From Proteinivorax tanatarense (lineage in GTDB: Bacteria; Bacillota; Proteinivoracia; Proteinivoracales; Proteinivoracaceae), in assembly GCF_040267685.1 (NCBI RefSeq), contig NZ_CP158367.1:1488001-1552000 (forward strand): a DNA stretch of 64,000 nt, read 5' to 3'. Of the stretch, positions 55,108-64,000 are shown in pieces. Both the position numbers and the translations under genes were made by a program. How positions within the stretch are numbered: the stretch's first letter is position 1; each line of letters begins with the position of its first letter. The notes under the pieces were generated by a model, which worked only from the letters and a program-made list of their open reading frames with translations, made no database searches and was not told where the DNA came from.

Positions 55108-55794
55108 CTACCCTTCTTGATCATAGTAAGGTACAGTTCCTATAACTTCTAGTTCTAGGTGACGCTGCACATCTTTCTCAGACTTAATGGTGTTATCTAG
55201 ATATTCTAATAAAAACACTATAAACACGCTTGCCATCAATCCTAGGATTGCCGCTATAGCCATGTTAAGCCTAACCCTTGGACTTACAGGATTATCAGGT
55301 GCAATAGCTTCATCTAATATTTGTACATTATCAACATTCATTATTACCTGTACTTGTTCCATAAAAACCTCAGCCACTGTATTAGCAATCAAAGCAGCCT
55401 TCATAGGGTCATTATTTTTTGCCTCAATTTTAATAAATTCTGTATCTCTAACTTGATTAACTGTTAATTTATCTTGTAACTGGATGCTGGTAAGCTCAAG
55501 GTTCAAACGGGAGATTACTTCTTCAGTCACACTCCTACTATTTACTACCTGACCATAACTTTCCGCTAAGCGCCTATTAAGATCTAAATCAGACCTTTGT
55601 AAGTTTGTCCCCTCTTCCCAAGCTTTGCCAACCATTACAGTAGTTGTAGAGCTATAAGTAGGACTAATAAACAAACTAGAAACTATTCCACTGCTTATGA
55701 TAGCTAAGCAAGTAATTAACGTAACAAACCAGATTCTTTTTCGTATAACATAAAAAATATCTTTTAAATCTAATTCCATATCGTTATTTTCCAT
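55108..55794 (-). CDS. cpsC: Wzz-type chain-length protein/kinase activator, CpsC type
   Basis: The 228-residue protein has two membrane helices (about 18-40 and 175-197) flanking an extracellular Wzz domain. It begins DLKDIFYVIRKRIWF, and the second helix is preceded by the Pro-rich PDNPVSPRVRLNM. The short cytoplasmic C-terminus activates CpsD in this family. It starts the cpsC-cpsD-cpsB operon behind AGAGGTGG. Confidence 0.92.
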   Translation of the reverse strand: MENNDMELDLKDIFYVIRKRIWFVTLITCLAIISSGIVSSLFISPTYSSTTTVMVGKAWEEGTNLQRSDLDLNRRLAESYGQVVNSRSVTEEVISRLNLELTSIQLQDKLTVNQVRDTEFIKIEAKNNDPMKAALIANTVAEVFMEQVQVIMNVDNVQILDEAIAPDNPVSPRVRLNMAIAAILGLMASVFIVFLLEYLDNTIKSEKDVQRHLELEVIGTVPYYDQEG

Positions 55795-55831
55795 ACTATA
55801 TCCACCTCTTTCAAAAATTAACTCAACTTAT

Positions 55832-55860
55832 ATTATAGAACAACCTTTTTCAACTGGCAA
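55832..55860 (-). promoter_or_regulatory. Promoter of the cpsC-cpsD-cpsB operon
   Basis: On the minus strand TTGCCA (55860-55855), a 17-base spacer and TATAAT (55837-55832). Confidence 0.75.
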
Positions 55861-55897
55861 CTTATAAATTGCAATTTTTTTTATACAAGTCTCTAGT

Positions 55898-57427
55898 CTA
55901 TACAAACCCTTTAAACTTCTTTGGAAGCTTTTCTTTAATAGCTGCCCATAGCACGTCCACTTCTTCTATTTTCATAAAAAAGATAATTCCAAAATAGATT
56001 GTAGCACCAAACCCTATCGATAAAATTAACGTCAGTCTAGAACCCAAAAAGCCTATCAAAAAATCAAAAACGACTTTAGCAGCTATTCCCATTATACATG
56101 CCGAAAAAGCAATTTTGGCAAAAGAAATCAAAATGTTTTTCATTCCCAAATTACCTATTTTCTTTTTCAGACTTATAAATAACAAAAAGGAGCAAAAAAT
56201 AGCAGATATACTAGTGGCCAAGGCAAGTCCTCCTATGCCCATAGCTCTAAAGAAAATAATGTTAAGGACAATATTAACTCCCACCGCTATAGAAGCATTA
56301 ACCATCGGTGTCTTGGTATCCTGTAGCGAAAAGAAAACTCTAGATAATATTTCGCGCATTCCAAAGGCAACCATTCCTATAGAGTAGAAAAATAGGGCGG
56401 TACTTGTTAATTTAACCGCCTCAGGACTAAACTCTCCTCTTTCAAATAACATAGAGGTAATAGGTTCAGCAAATATCATAGCCCCTACTGTAGCGGGAAA
56501 AACTAATAAACTAATTCCAACAATAGATTCCGCCAATGTATTTTTAAGTCCTCTAAGATTGTTCTCTTTAGCCATTCTTGCTATCATTGGGTACATAACA
56601 GTGGCTATGGAAATAACAAAAATTCCGTTTATAAATCCATTAAGCCTATAAGCATAGTTTAAAGCTGACACTCCCCCTACAATTCCAGAAGCAAGATTCC
56701 TATCTACTAACTTATTGATTTGGTTTATAGATGTTCCAAACATTACTGGCATAGTTAAAAACATCAGCTTTTGAAGTCTAGGATCTTTTAAATTTAAAGT
56801 AGCTGTATACCTATATCCTTTCTTTAACAGGAACGGAATTAAAACAGCAAGCTGCACCATCACCGCAACTATTTTACCGTATCCTAACAACTCGGGGGTA
56901 TACAATGAGCTTAGCGCTATCGTAAGCATGATAATTAAACTCATGGGTATGCCGATGAGCTCAGGAGCTAAGAAGCTATTTTTTAAATTTAAATACCCAT
57001 TAAAAACATGGATCATTGCAGTGAAATAAATAGTAAAGATAGTAACTCTAGTAAATTTAACTGCATAGTACAACGATTCTCCCTCGAAACTACGTGCGAA
57101 AATAGTAACCACTGTTTCAGGAAAAACTTGCACTAATACGACTAATACAGTACAAATTACCATTAGCACAGTTATAATATTATTTGTAAATTTTATGGCT
57201 TCTTTTTCATTTTTTTCTCTTAAAATATCGCTACAAAGTGGGATATAAGTAGTCTTTATAGCAACCCCAAAAAAAGAAAAAATTATTGCAGGGATCGTTA
57301 ATGAGATAAAAAAAGCATCACTTATAGGAGAAGCGCCATAAAAATGTGCTAGAGTAATTTCTCTAGCAAACCCGAACACCTTTGAAGCAATTATAACTAT
57401 CATCAATAGTAAAGCGGTTTTTTTCAC
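55898..57427 (-). CDS. murJ: Lipid II flippase MurJ (MviN family)
   Basis: The 509-residue protein has about 14 membrane helices and the MurJ opening IASKVFGFAREITLAHFYGAS. SRVFFSLQDTKTPM and the Arg/Asp residues of the central cavity region are present. It flips lipid II for wall synthesis, or a related polysaccharide precursor, given the adjacent capsule genes. GTG 57427 follows GAGGTG. Confidence 0.92.
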   Translation of the reverse strand: MKKTALLLMIVIIASKVFGFAREITLAHFYGASPISDAFFISLTIPAIIFSFFGVAIKTTYIPLCSDILREKNEKEAIKFTNNIITVLMVICTVLVVLVQVFPETVVTIFARSFEGESLYYAVKFTRVTIFTIYFTAMIHVFNGYLNLKNSFLAPELIGIPMSLIIMLTIALSSLYTPELLGYGKIVAVMVQLAVLIPFLLKKGYRYTATLNLKDPRLQKLMFLTMPVMFGTSINQINKLVDRNLASGIVGGVSALNYAYRLNGFINGIFVISIATVMYPMIARMAKENNLRGLKNTLAESIVGISLLVFPATVGAMIFAEPITSMLFERGEFSPEAVKLTSTALFFYSIGMVAFGMREILSRVFFSLQDTKTPMVNASIAVGVNIVLNIIFFRAMGIGGLALATSISAIFCSFLLFISLKKKIGNLGMKNILISFAKIAFSACIMGIAAKVVFDFLIGFLGSRLTLILSIGFGATIYFGIIFFMKIEEVDVLWAAIKEKLPKKFKGFV

Positions 57428-57493
57428 GTAAACACCTCATATCAAAATCACGGCTATTAATAAACTAGGTAGCACAGTTATACCTGAAGCTTC

Positions 57494-57554
57494 AATCAGT
57501 GGGGATTTTCTTCCCCTTACTGATTGTTAGTTAAACCAATCCAGCTTTTACTGG
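57494..57554. repeat. Dispersed repeat, copy 2, with hairpin
   Basis: AATCAGTGGGGA and TCCCCTTACTGATT can pair (57494-57525). The segment TACTGATTGTTAGTTAAACC through TTTTACTGG resembles 46928-46980. No gene lies in 57428-57646. Confidence 0.45.
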
Positions 57555-57646
57555 CTATTAAGCCCATTTATAATTCTTTGACTTCTCGTTTTGTTGAAGG
57601 GATTTTAGCTAACCCCAATAAAAATCAATAATAAACACTGTAAACA

Positions 57647-58105
57647 TCACAACTTTATGCGGAAAAGACTTAGGAACCCTTTATAAAAAGCAATACCACC
57701 AGTTGCTCCCACACTATCAATTAAAACGTCCATCATTTCTCCACTTCTTCCTGGTACAAACAATTGATGTATTTCATCAGTGATGGCGTAAAGCACACAA
57801 ACCCCGAGAGACCACCAGATCCCTTTCCAACCTTTAATACCAGTCACTTGAAAGGCATTAAACACTAGAATTCCTAACACAAAGTAAATAAAAAGGTGAG
57901 CACCTTTTCTAATAAAAGTGTGTAAAGTATTAAAATCTAATATTGTAAAGGGAACTACTTTTTCTATGAATTCTGTAACAACCTCTGTCACTCCTCTGCT
58001 TAACTCTGCAGATTCTTTTGCCGGCTGAGCAGAAAAGAAAAAAATTAATCCCATCCAAAAAACAACAAAACTCCAAGATATAAATAATTTTAAATCTTTT
58101 TTCAC
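57647..58105 (-). CDS. VanZ-family membrane protein
   Basis: The 152-residue protein has four membrane helices and the VanZ signature FFFSAQPAKESAELS, GAHLFIYFVLGIL and ITDEIHQLFVPGRSGEMMDVLIDSVGA. VanZ proteins alter the envelope and raise teicoplanin tolerance in some hosts; the molecular function is not known. The start is GTG 58105, with a moderate GGAGCG site. Confidence 0.9.
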   Translation of the reverse strand: MKKDLKLFISWSFVVFWMGLIFFFSAQPAKESAELSRGVTEVVTEFIEKVVPFTILDFNTLHTFIRKGAHLFIYFVLGILVFNAFQVTGIKGWKGIWWSLGVCVLYAITDEIHQLFVPGRSGEMMDVLIDSVGATGGIAFYKGFLSLFRIKL

Positions 58106-58213
58106 AACACGATGCGCTCCTTAAATTTAGCTATAATATAATTTAATTCGACAAAACTTACTTAATTCCTCTAATCTAGAATGCGAATGCCATGTTTAGG
58201 AGCTTTTTGTGGC

Positions 58214-59953
58214 TTATATCACTTCCACCTTATCATTCATCCAAGCAATTATCTGCTTTAATAAGTTTTGGCTTGCTTTAAAAGAATCTTCTTTTACACC
58301 AACATAAATTTTTAGTTTAGGCTCAGTGCCGGAGGGCCTGAGAGCAACCCATGCCCCACCTTCTAGCAAAAACTTAACTACATTGGCTTTAGGCAAGTCC
58401 ATCTTTTCACTTCTATTTTCATTTAAGTGTATCCGTTGTTGTTGCTCATAATCTTCAAAGATTAAAACCTTCCTATCACTTATATAATTCATATTGCCTT
58501 TTCTAAAAAAGGTCATTATATCTTTTATTTGTTCAACGCCAGCCTTGCCCTCTAAAGTGATAGACTTTAAACCTTCTAAATAATAGCCGTACTTATCATA
58601 AAGTTCTAATAAAGCGTCATATAGGTTCATGCCTCTGTCATGGTAATAAGCAGCCATCTCACAAATTAACATGGAAGTTACTACAGCATCTTTATCTCTA
58701 GCATGAGTTCCTGCTAAATAGCCAAAGCTTTCTTCATATCCAAATAAAAATGATTTTTCTTTTGTGGCCTCAAACTCCTTAATTTTAGCTCCTATAAATT
58801 TAAAACCGGTTAAAGTATTCAAAGTATCAACACCATAACTTTTTGCAATATCTCTACCCATTTCACTAGTTACAACAGTTTTTATGATAACTCCATTAAT
58901 AGGTAGTTGTTTTTTTTCTTTTTTACTTTTTAAAATATAGTTTACTAATAGGGCACCAGTTTGATTGCCTGATAACACAATAAATTCTCCTTGGTGGTCC
59001 CGTACTACAGCTCCTACTCTATCACAATCTGGATCTGTACCTAAAATTAAATTGGCATCTTTTTGTTTCGCTAAGTTAATTGCTAACTCAAAGGCTTCTT
59101 TATCTTCTGGATTAGGGTATTTAACAGTGCTAAACTCGGAATCTGGCTTTTCCTGCTGGGGCACTACAAAAACATTATTAAAGCCTACCTCCTTTAACAC
59201 TCGTCTAACAGGAATATTACCGGTGCCATGTAAAGGAGTGTAAACAACTTTAAAGTCATCAGATACTTTTTTAATAATGTCCTCGCGCAAGGATTGCTTT
59301 TTGATTTCATTCATATAAGCGTTTTCGATTTTTTTATCTAACATTATAACAAGACCATTATCCTTGGCTTTTTCTACATCCATTACTTCAGCACAGCTAA
59401 AATCCTTTACTTTAGATATTGAAGCTATAATATCCTCAGCTTGTTCAGTAGCAATTTGAGCTCCATCTTCCCAATAAACCTTATACCCATTGTACTCCGG
59501 TGGATTATGGCTAGCTGTAACTACAATTCCAGATATACATTTTAAATACCTGATAGCAAAAGATAATTGAGGTGTTGCCCTTAAATCATCAAAAAGATAG
59601 GTTTTAATACCATTAGCTGCTAAAACAGCAGCAGCTTCTTTTGTAAACTCTCTAGACATCCTTCTATTGTCGTGAGCAATAACTACTCCCCTTTTTACTG
59701 CTTCTTGACCATTATCTTTTATATAATCAGCTAGACCTTGAGTTGACTTACGCACCACATATTTATTCATGCGATTCGTTCCAGCACCTATTATTCCTCT
59801 AAGGCCTGCTGTTCCAAACTCTAACTCTTTATAAAATCTATCTTCTATCTCTTTTGTATTACCCTTAATTTTTTTTAGTTCCTGTATTGTTTCTTGATCG
59901 AAGCACGGATCAGTCAACCAATCTTGATATCTTTTTTCAATAACACTATCCAT
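58214..59953 (-). CDS. Phospho-sugar mutase (phosphoglucomutase type, PgcA-like)
   Basis: The start is ATG 59953 after GGAGGG. The 579 residues match the long alpha-D-phosphohexomutase group: RGIIGAGTNRMN, the phospho-serine loop TASHNPPEYNGYKVYW, the metal loop DPDCDRVG, GYEESFGYL and the C-terminal phosphate-binding ALRPSGTEPKLKIY. It should interconvert glucose-1- and glucose-6-phosphate for envelope polysaccharide precursors. Confidence 0.94.
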   Translation of the reverse strand: MDSVIEKRYQDWLTDPCFDQETIQELKKIKGNTKEIEDRFYKELEFGTAGLRGIIGAGTNRMNKYVVRKSTQGLADYIKDNGQEAVKRGVVIAHDNRRMSREFTKEAAAVLAANGIKTYLFDDLRATPQLSFAIRYLKCISGIVVTASHNPPEYNGYKVYWEDGAQIATEQAEDIIASISKVKDFSCAEVMDVEKAKDNGLVIMLDKKIENAYMNEIKKQSLREDIIKKVSDDFKVVYTPLHGTGNIPVRRVLKEVGFNNVFVVPQQEKPDSEFSTVKYPNPEDKEAFELAINLAKQKDANLILGTDPDCDRVGAVVRDHQGEFIVLSGNQTGALLVNYILKSKKEKKQLPINGVIIKTVVTSEMGRDIAKSYGVDTLNTLTGFKFIGAKIKEFEATKEKSFLFGYEESFGYLAGTHARDKDAVVTSMLICEMAAYYHDRGMNLYDALLELYDKYGYYLEGLKSITLEGKAGVEQIKDIMTFFRKGNMNYISDRKVLIFEDYEQQQRIHLNENRSEKMDLPKANVVKFLLEGGAWVALRPSGTEPKLKIYVGVKEDSFKASQNLLKQIIAWMNDKVEVI

Positions 59954-60263
59954 TAAATATCCCTCCACAAAATAAAATAGTAGGCGATTGTAAATCTACA
60001 AAGCTTGATATGCCAGTATCTATATATAAATTCCACATGCCCTGAACTACCTAGGAACGTAATTCTGAGCCTAAAACAAAGAATCTTGAGTTTCTTCGCA
60101 CATTCCTGCTAAACCCAAAGTAATATAACTGATGTAGTTGGTTAAAAGTTAAGTTAACTTACAGTTATGCCTACTTTCTCAATATTAACATCTAAAGACT
60201 TTATATAAACTAAAGTACCATAAATATTATTCGACAAAAACTTTAAAACTCCTTTACTTTTTA
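59954..60263. other. Gene-free stretch
   Basis: No ORF with a ribosome site on either strand and no clear RNA fold. Confidence 0.4.
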
Positions 60264-60311
60264 GCATTAATAATGCTCACTGGGAATTATCACAGTGAGC
60301 ATTATTAATGC
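60264..60311. terminator. Long perfect hairpin after the DUF2500 gene
   Basis: A 19-bp perfect stem (60264-60282 with 60293-60311) lies two bases past the stop codon of the minus-strand gene. There is no true T-run, so it may be a processing signal instead of a terminator. Confidence 0.6.
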
Positions 60312-60312
60312 A

Positions 60313-60687
60313 TTAAAACCTATCAAACCCTTGATATCTGCTGCCTTGAAAAGTAAGGTAACCTTCGTCACCCTCAACTAAGGTGCCGTAGTCCTTATCT
60401 TTTACTTTGAACTCCTTTCTTTCACCGTCAGGAAGTTCAAAAGTAACAAAATACGTAGTAAAATTTCTTCTACCATGAGACTGGGCTCCTCTTCCATAAC
60501 TACTGACGTCAGTTCTTTTAGTAATAACCCTAGCTTTTTCACTTAAAACCGGCGAGCTAGAATCAGCCACCCATTTCCTCCCTGCTTTAATTACACGTAT
60601 AACTATCATTATAACCATAATCAAAAAAATAATAGTCATAATCAGAGGAACAGCTCTAAACATAACTTCTCCTGGATAATTGTGCAT
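60313..60687 (-). CDS. DUF2500-family membrane protein
   Basis: The 124-residue protein has one N-terminal membrane helix (about 13-32) and a beta-rich soluble domain with KARVITKRTDVSS, YFVTFELPDGERKEF and EGDEGYLTFQGSRYQGF, the pattern of DUF2500. The function is unknown. ATG 60687 follows AGGGGGAAG. Confidence 0.8.
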   Translation of the reverse strand: MHNYPGEVMFRAVPLIMTIIFLIMVIMIVIRVIKAGRKWVADSSSPVLSEKARVITKRTDVSSYGRGAQSHGRRNFTTYFVTFELPDGERKEFKVKDKDYGTLVEGDEGYLTFQGSRYQGFDRF

Positions 60688-60991
60688 ATATCTTCCCCCT
60701 AACTTTTAACAACCCCATATGACTCCTAGTATAACATCATTTTTATAGATAACTTCAAAAGCCCCGAACCAGAACAATCTAATGTGTCATACTTAACCTA
60801 AGGCCAAAAATCTAGGGATTACTAATGAATTATTAAAAACAAAAGCCAGCTTAAACCTTTTTATAATAGCTAAATTATAACAGTGATAGTTATTACCCTG
60901 CTGAATCAAGATATATTAACTTTTACCAAGCACCGCCTAATTGGACCACCAAACCATTTAAAACCTGCAATCAAACACTATGCTGAACAAT
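60688..60991. other. Gene-free stretch
   Basis: About 300 bases without a convincing ORF, promoter or RNA structure. Confidence 0.4.
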
Positions 60992-61735
60992 TTAACTAAA
61001 GTACCTTTTATATTTTTCAATATTCTCATCATTTAAAAATTCGTAAGCAGAACTAATTTTCTTAAACATCTCTGCGGCATTTTCCGACTTGTTCAAATCT
61101 GGATGATATTGCCTAGCTTTTTTTCTATAAGCTGCTTTAATTTGACTTTTATCAGCTGTATAGTCTACTCCTAACACGTCGCAACTTTTTTCATACCTTT
61201 GTTTAAAATCACCACTAGGGTTCGTGCTATATTGTCCGCCATAACTGCTATTTGAATAAGTTCTTTGATACCCATACCACTGATTAAACCTTTCTTCCCA
61301 AGCTCTTTGATGTTCTGCAAATCGTCGTTGTTGTTCCCTTCGTTTTCTTTCTTGCTCCTTATTTTTAAAATCTTGCCTATATTCAGCAAAAGTATCAAAT
61401 TTATAATATACCCCATTACTAAAATAATCCGCCCTATCAAACAGATATTCCGTAACACTGTATCTTATATACCTTAAATAGTACAAAATTATACTCCCTA
61501 AAATAGGGAACAAAGTCAAAAATAATAAAAACAACAACACAGTAGGTTGAATTATAACCACTACAAAAGCTATTAACAGTAAAAGGCAACCTCCTCTAGT
61601 TAAAAAAACAATTACTATTTTTGCTATTCCCTTAACAAAACTCACTACTGTGTCAGTTAACCAAATTAGTGCGTTAAAAAATAGCAAAAAAACACTAGAA
61701 ATAATAAATAATAACTTCCCCAAAATTTTTCTCAT
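60992..61735 (-). CDS. Membrane-anchored J-domain protein
   Basis: The 247-residue protein has two or three N-terminal membrane segments (about 8-30, 37-62 and 68-88), a charged Arg/Gln/Glu-rich helix with Tyr/Ser/Gly linker (about 120-175), and a C-terminal J domain (about 185-245) with the HPD motif in ARQYHPDLN. It would recruit DnaK to the membrane. It is not DnaJ itself: the zinc and C-terminal substrate domains are missing and the J domain is at the C-terminus. ATG 61735 follows GTGAGG. Confidence 0.85.
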   Translation of the reverse strand: MRKILGKLLFIISSVFLLFFNALIWLTDTVVSFVKGIAKIVIVFLTRGGCLLLLIAFVVVIIQPTVLLFLLFLTLFPILGSIILYYLRYIRYSVTEYLFDRADYFSNGVYYKFDTFAEYRQDFKNKEQERKRREQQRRFAEHQRAWEERFNQWYGYQRTYSNSSYGGQYSTNPSGDFKQRYEKSCDVLGVDYTADKSQIKAAYRKKARQYHPDLNKSENAAEMFKKISSAYEFLNDENIEKYKRYFS

Positions 61736-61822
61736 TTAAATTAACCTCACTTTATTTTCCTAAACAGCACCTACGACGCTATTCCAACCAGATAACTGTC
61801 TATATATGTTTCAACACCTAAA

Positions 61823-62215
61823 CTACGATTTTTTCGTAAACTTTTCCTTACATTTAGGACATGTAATCACAATTTTCCCCTTACCTTTTGGAACCCGTAA
61901 CTTAGCATTACACCTAGCACACTTAAAATATTTATGGGGCTTTCTATCTTTAAACCTTTTTTGCACAGTTTTAAAAAAAGAATAAACAGGACTCATAAAA
62001 ATAGCAAATTTATAATTTTCCAAGCTTCTCTTAGTTATATTTTTAGAAAACACCCTATAAAAAGCTAAAATTATAGGAATATAACCCAAATAAACTAAAA
62101 TGAAAACCCTTGTCATCTGACCTACTAAAGTCAAAAGCAAAGAAACCAGCAGCAGAAAAATAGAAAGCTGATCTCCGCCATATCTTCCGGCCATAAACTT
62201 TCTTAACCATTTCAT
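61823..62215 (-). CDS. Small membrane protein with a C-terminal zinc ribbon
   Basis: The 130-residue protein has two membrane helices (about 17-50) and a C-terminal treble of CARCNAKLRVPKGKG and CPKCKEKF, a CxxC-x(n)-CxxC zinc ribbon typical of RNA- or protein-binding ribbons. It is often found beside J-domain or membrane-stress proteins, but its function is unknown. It is on the same strand as the J-domain gene, 87 bases upstream. Confidence 0.75.
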   Translation of the reverse strand: MKWLRKFMAGRYGGDQLSIFLLLVSLLLTLVGQMTRVFILVYLGYIPIILAFYRVFSKNITKRSLENYKFAIFMSPVYSFFKTVQKRFKDRKPHKYFKCARCNAKLRVPKGKGKIVITCPKCKEKFTKKS

Positions 62216-62323
62216 TACCCAACACCCCTATTATTAAAAATTTTACTTCTTTTATTATACAAGAGCCAACAAAAAAAACCAACCATTACATACCAATCAT
62301 TACAATAAAACACAACCAAGTAA

Positions 62324-62718
62324 GGGAATTCATTCCCTGCCAATATACCGTAAAATAAAAATACAGCACCTCTATTAGCCTAACAACTACTAATACCCTT
62401 AAAGAAAATATCAAACCCCACTAAAACACCCAATGCAACCACGTAGCAGGGAATTCATTCCCTGCCAATATACCGTAAAATAAAAATACAGCACCTCTAA
62501 TTAGCCTAACAACTACCAATACCCTTAAAGAAAATAGCAAACCCCACTAAAACACCCAATGCAACCACGTAGCAGGGAATTCATTCCCTGCCAATATACC
62601 GTAAAATAAAAATACAGCACCTCTAATTAGCCTAACAACTACTAATACCCTTAAAGAAAATATCAAACCCCACTAAAACACCCAATGCAACCACGTAGCA
62701 GGGAATTCATTCCCTGCC
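62324..62718. repeat. Tandem repeat array, three units of 125-126 bp plus a partial fourth
   Basis: Units begin at 62324, 62449, 62575 and 62701 (the last only about 18 bases). Each begins with a palindrome, CAGGGAAT-TC-ATTCCCTG (the first lacks the leading CA match). Units differ at only a few bases, so the array is young or homogenised. The plus strand is C/A-rich and nearly lacks G. No ORF runs through it. Spacing and unit size exclude CRISPR. Confidence 0.92.
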
Positions 62719-62743
62719 CTAATCACCTTTTAGGATAAAATAA

Positions 62744-62780
62744 ATAAAAAAGATAAGGCAAAAACCTTATCTTTTTTGTG
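62744..62780 (-). terminator. Terminator of glnA
   Basis: AAAAAAGATAAGG and CCTTATCTTTTTT around a CAAAAA loop, just after the glnA stop; T-run on the minus strand. Confidence 0.9.
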
Positions 62781-62783
62781 CTA

Positions 62784-64000
62784 TTAATATGCTTTTAAAT
62801 AATGCTTAAGCTCCCAATCATGAATTTCCTCGCTATATAATCGCCATTCTTTCCGCTTAGCCTCAAGATACATATCAAATATATGTTTACCCAGCGAATC
62901 CTTCATAAGCTTACTGCTTTCAAACTCATCCAGCGCCTCTTTTAAACTTGACGGGAATTTTTTAACTTCTTCATCTCCATAGTTATCTCCGTTTTCATTA
63001 CAACAATCCGACGGAGTAATCTTATTTTTAATTCCCTCAAAGCCTGCTGAAAGTACAGCAGCCAGAGCAAGGTAATGGTTAGCAGTAGGATCTGGGTTTC
63101 TTAACTCAATTCTTGTTGCCGGCCCCCTATTGGCAGGGATTCTAATAAGAGGGCTTCTGCTGCCTGTTGCCCAGGTAACCTCCGTGGGTGCCTCATAACC
63201 AGGTACAAATCTTTTATATGAATTTACAGTAGCATTTGTTACTGCAGCATATTCCCTAGCATACTTAATTAGGCCACCTACAAAATAATAAGCATCTTCG
63301 CTTAGTCCCATAGGATCATCTTTACATTCAAAAATATTTTTCCCATCTTTATATAAAGACTGATTAAGGTGCAAACAAGAACCATGGGCATTTTTTAATG
63401 GTTTAGGCATAAATGTAGCATGCAATCCATGCTGTTTTGCTATAGTCTTAACAACTAGCTTAAAGGTTGATACTCTATCAGCTGAAGTCAAAGCTTCCCC
63501 ATATCTAAAGTCAATCTCATGTTGTCCCGGTGCCGCTTCATGATGTGAAGTTTCTATCTCAAAGCCCATTTCATCTAAAGCAAGGCAAATATCCCTTCTA
63601 GCATCTTCTCCTAAATCTGTAGGAGCATGATCAAAATATCCTGCTTTATCATGAATATCAGTAGTGGGCTTGCCATCTTCATCAGTTTCAAATAAAAAGA
63701 ACTCAACTTCGGGTCCTACATGATACTCGTAGCCATAATTTTTTAGCTTTTTTAAAACATTTTTTAAAACATTTCTTGGACAACCTTCAAAAGGTGTGCC
63801 ATCGGTATTATATACATCACATATCAAACGTGCGGTCTTTCCTTTCCCTTCTTTTGTCCACGGTAACACACTATAAGTAGATGGATCGGGGGCCAAGTAC
63901 ATATCAGACTCTTCAACTCGTACAAACCCCTTTATGGATGAACCGTCAAACATAATCTTATTGTCTAGAGCTTGGTCTAGCTGATAGGCGGGAATCGAAA
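62784..64000 (-). CDS. glnA: Glutamine synthetase type I, N-terminus outside the window
   Basis: Glutamine synthetase joins ammonia to glutamate with ATP. The frame stays open through 64000 (text IPAYQLDQALDNKIMFDGSS), so the gene starts beyond the window; about 405 residues are visible. Motifs include FDGSSIKGF, the metal/ATP site EVEFFLF, GQHEIDFR, HATFMPKP, the ATP-binding NSYKRFVPGYEAP, and IELRNPDPTANHYLA. The adenylylation Tyr site of GSI-beta is not seen, in keeping with the GSI-alpha form of Firmicutes. The terminator follows. Confidence 0.95.
   Translation of the reverse strand, partial: SIPAYQLDQALDNKIMFDGSSIKGFVRVEESDMYLAPDPSTYSVLPWTKEGKGKTARLICDVYNTDGTPFEGCPRNVLKNVLKKLKNYGYEYHVGPEVEFFLFETDEDGKPTTDIHDKAGYFDHAPTDLGEDARRDICLALDEMGFEIETSHHEAAPGQHEIDFRYGEALTSADRVSTFKLVVKTIAKQHGLHATFMPKPLKNAHGSCLHLNQSLYKDGKNIFECKDDPMGLSEDAYYFVGGLIKYAREYAAVTNATVNSYKRFVPGYEAPTEVTWATGSRSPLIRIPANRGPATRIELRNPDPTANHYLALAAVLSAGFEGIKNKITPSDCCNENGDNYGDEEVKKFPSSLKEALDEFESSKLMKDSLGKHIFDMYLEAKRKEWRLYSEEIHDWELKHYLKAY

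Noticed and set aside
62324-62718. CRISPR array
   Set aside because: The whole 126-base unit repeats, spacers included, and there are no short repeats with unique spacers and no cas genes.

Overview
The window reads as the chromosome of a low-GC, endospore-forming Gram-positive of the Clostridia type. Evidence: AT-rich DNA, strong GGAGG-type ribosome sites with many TTG and GTG starts, spoVS and spoVK, the miaB-mutS-mutL-miaA-hfq-spoVK order, a lexA locus laid out as in Bacillus, AddAB instead of RecBCD, and a tRNA with encoded CCA. An H-NOX chemoreceptor of the Thermoanaerobacter kind suggests an anaerobe that senses oxygen. I cannot name the genus. The window cuts a metallophosphoesterase at the left edge and glnA at the right edge.

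Layout. 0-5.5 kb: DNA repair (recA, recX, an SbcD/Mre11-like nuclease and an SbcC/Rad50-like ATPase split over separate genes). 5.6-14.6 kb: rny, ymdB, spoVS, a dipeptidase, a PHP phosphoesterase, a GntR regulator, a VanW/G5 wall protein, a PduL-type acyltransferase and an FMN-binding lipoprotein. 15.2-27.4 kb: miaB, mutS, mutL, a methyltransferase, miaA, hfq, spoVK, three poorly known small genes, a YnbB-type PLP enzyme and a 3-methyladenine glycosylase. 27.9-30.6 kb: lexA, divergent from an M23 peptidase and a YneB-like recombinase. 30.7-33.3 kb: a decayed, gene-poor stretch with pseudogenes, repeats carrying LexA-like palindromes, and one small membrane ORF. 33.3-39.7 kb: addB-addA. 39.7-43.7 kb: long direct repeats, an AbgT-type transporter, an LD-carboxypeptidase. 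43.8-49 kb: tRNA-Trp, dinB and a small partner, a VanY peptidase, an M42 peptidase. 49.4-53.4 kb: YlqH/FlhB-like and FliK-like genes, divergent from an H-NOX chemoreceptor. 53.6-60 kb: a capsule tyrosine kinase/phosphatase cluster, murJ, vanZ, a phosphohexomutase. 60.3-64 kb: small membrane proteins, a J-domain protein, a 126-bp tandem repeat array and glnA.

How the genes work together. The strongest theme is DNA damage. recA and dinB each carry a LexA-type box inside the promoter spacer, and lexA carries one abutting its own -35. The lexA box also faces an M23 peptidase that sits where Bacillus has the SOS division inhibitor yneA. AddAB, MutSL, RecX and the split Mre11/Rad50-like set complete a repair-rich window. 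The most unusual stretch is 32.1-33.3 kb: an intergenic repeat in two full copies and one partial copy. Each full copy joins a compensating stem to a LexA-like palindrome, and one copy lies upstream of a 49-residue one-helix membrane ORF, which suggests an SOS-linked small membrane protein. Other points of interest are the H-NOX receptor, which keeps the oxygen-binding distal pocket, the 40-bp perfect palindrome upstream of it, an AddB without a Walker A motif, and a terminator-like hairpin that covers the start of the VanW gene.
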